Below are positions 6,437 to 6,570 of a stretch of 6,570 bases of DNA, piece after piece. Position 1 is the first letter of the stretch. Every line of letters starts with the position of its first letter. The stretch spans positions 1 to 6,570 of the forward strand of contig JAQNCU010000174.1 of the NCBI GenBank assembly GCA_029077775.1. Direction: 5' to 3'. The position numbers and the translations under genes are program-made. A model generated the notes under the pieces. That model saw only the letters and a program-made list of their open reading frames with translations. It was not told where the DNA came from and did no database searches. Source of the DNA: Acidocella sp. GTDB lineage: Bacteria; Pseudomonadota; Alphaproteobacteria; Acetobacterales; Acetobacteraceae.

Positions 6437-6570
6437 GGGCCATTGGGGTTCCAGAAGCCCGGTACCGGCATAACATAAGTTTTTTGCGCCGCTTTTTTTC
6501 AAAAAAGCGGTTCCTTACTTGGATGTGTCACTGTCTTCGCGGATTGGCATAATACTGCGGGGCTGGTGGG
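6437..6570. other. Intergenic stretch right of the repeat; no gene seen
   Basis: Apart from the diverged hairpin unit, this stretch holds a perfect 10-bp palindrome CCGGTACCGG (6459-6468) in the spacer between the two repeat units, and about 50 bases (6520-6570) with no convincing start, ribosome-binding site or RNA gene before the window ends. Confidence 0.5.
6471..6519. repeat. Diverged third hairpin repeat unit
   Basis: This unit shares its architecture with the left arm read on the plus strand: ATAA-type lead, a T-run, GC, then an A/T-rich stem closed by a TTCA loop. The stem itself differs: CCGCTTTTT / AAAAAGCGG (6489-6497 and 6502-6510), which extends to 10 bp if the loop is tightened. 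The two stem sides differ from the 89-bp arms in matching ways, so base pairing is kept. It faces the right arm head to head across about 35 bp, forming an inverted doublet. Confidence 0.6.

Overview
The window is GC-rich. Its codons favour G/C in the third position, and its proteins have an alphaproteobacterial flavour: a long PPX/GppA phosphatase of about 510 residues, a DUF2244 membrane protein beside endonuclease III, and a TonB-dependent cobalamin receptor under a B12 riboswitch. A member of the Acetobacteraceae (Acidocella/Acidiphilium type) would fit, partly because of the T-run/hairpin repeats. The family-level placement is inference from style, not from a search. There is no sign of phage, transposase, CRISPR, rRNA or tRNA.

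Layout from left to right. Positions 1-89 are one arm of a near-perfect inverted repeat. On the minus strand, btuB (2060 to 87) runs into that arm. Its 383-nt upstream gap holds a complete cobalamin riboswitch (2188-2360) and a stable hairpin just ahead of the ribosome-binding site. Upstream on the same strand is nth (3169 to 2444), encoding endonuclease III. Divergent from nth, only 20 bp away, is a small DUF2244 membrane protein (3190-3705). It is followed on the plus strand by an exopolyphosphatase/guanosine pentaphosphatase gene (3766-5298) and an NADP-dependent medium-chain reductase (5346-6350). The second repeat arm (6348-6436) follows, then a related, diverged hairpin unit (about 6471-6519) and a final stretch without a recognisable gene.

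The genes are mostly ordinary housekeeping or accessory functions: B12 uptake, base-excision repair, polyphosphate/ppGpp metabolism and a quinone/enone-type reductase. They do not form one pathway. Only btuB has visible dedicated regulation: binding of adenosylcobalamin or a related corrinoid by its leader RNA should reduce receptor synthesis.

The most unusual feature is the repeat pair. The two 89-bp arms are inverted, match at 86 of 89 positions, and lie about 6.26 kb apart. Each begins exactly at the TAA stop codon of the outward-facing gene next to it (btuB on the left, the reductase on the right). With the third diverged unit they look like members of a dispersed, hairpin-forming repeat family placed at gene 3' ends. 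I did not find a convincing new multi-gene system.
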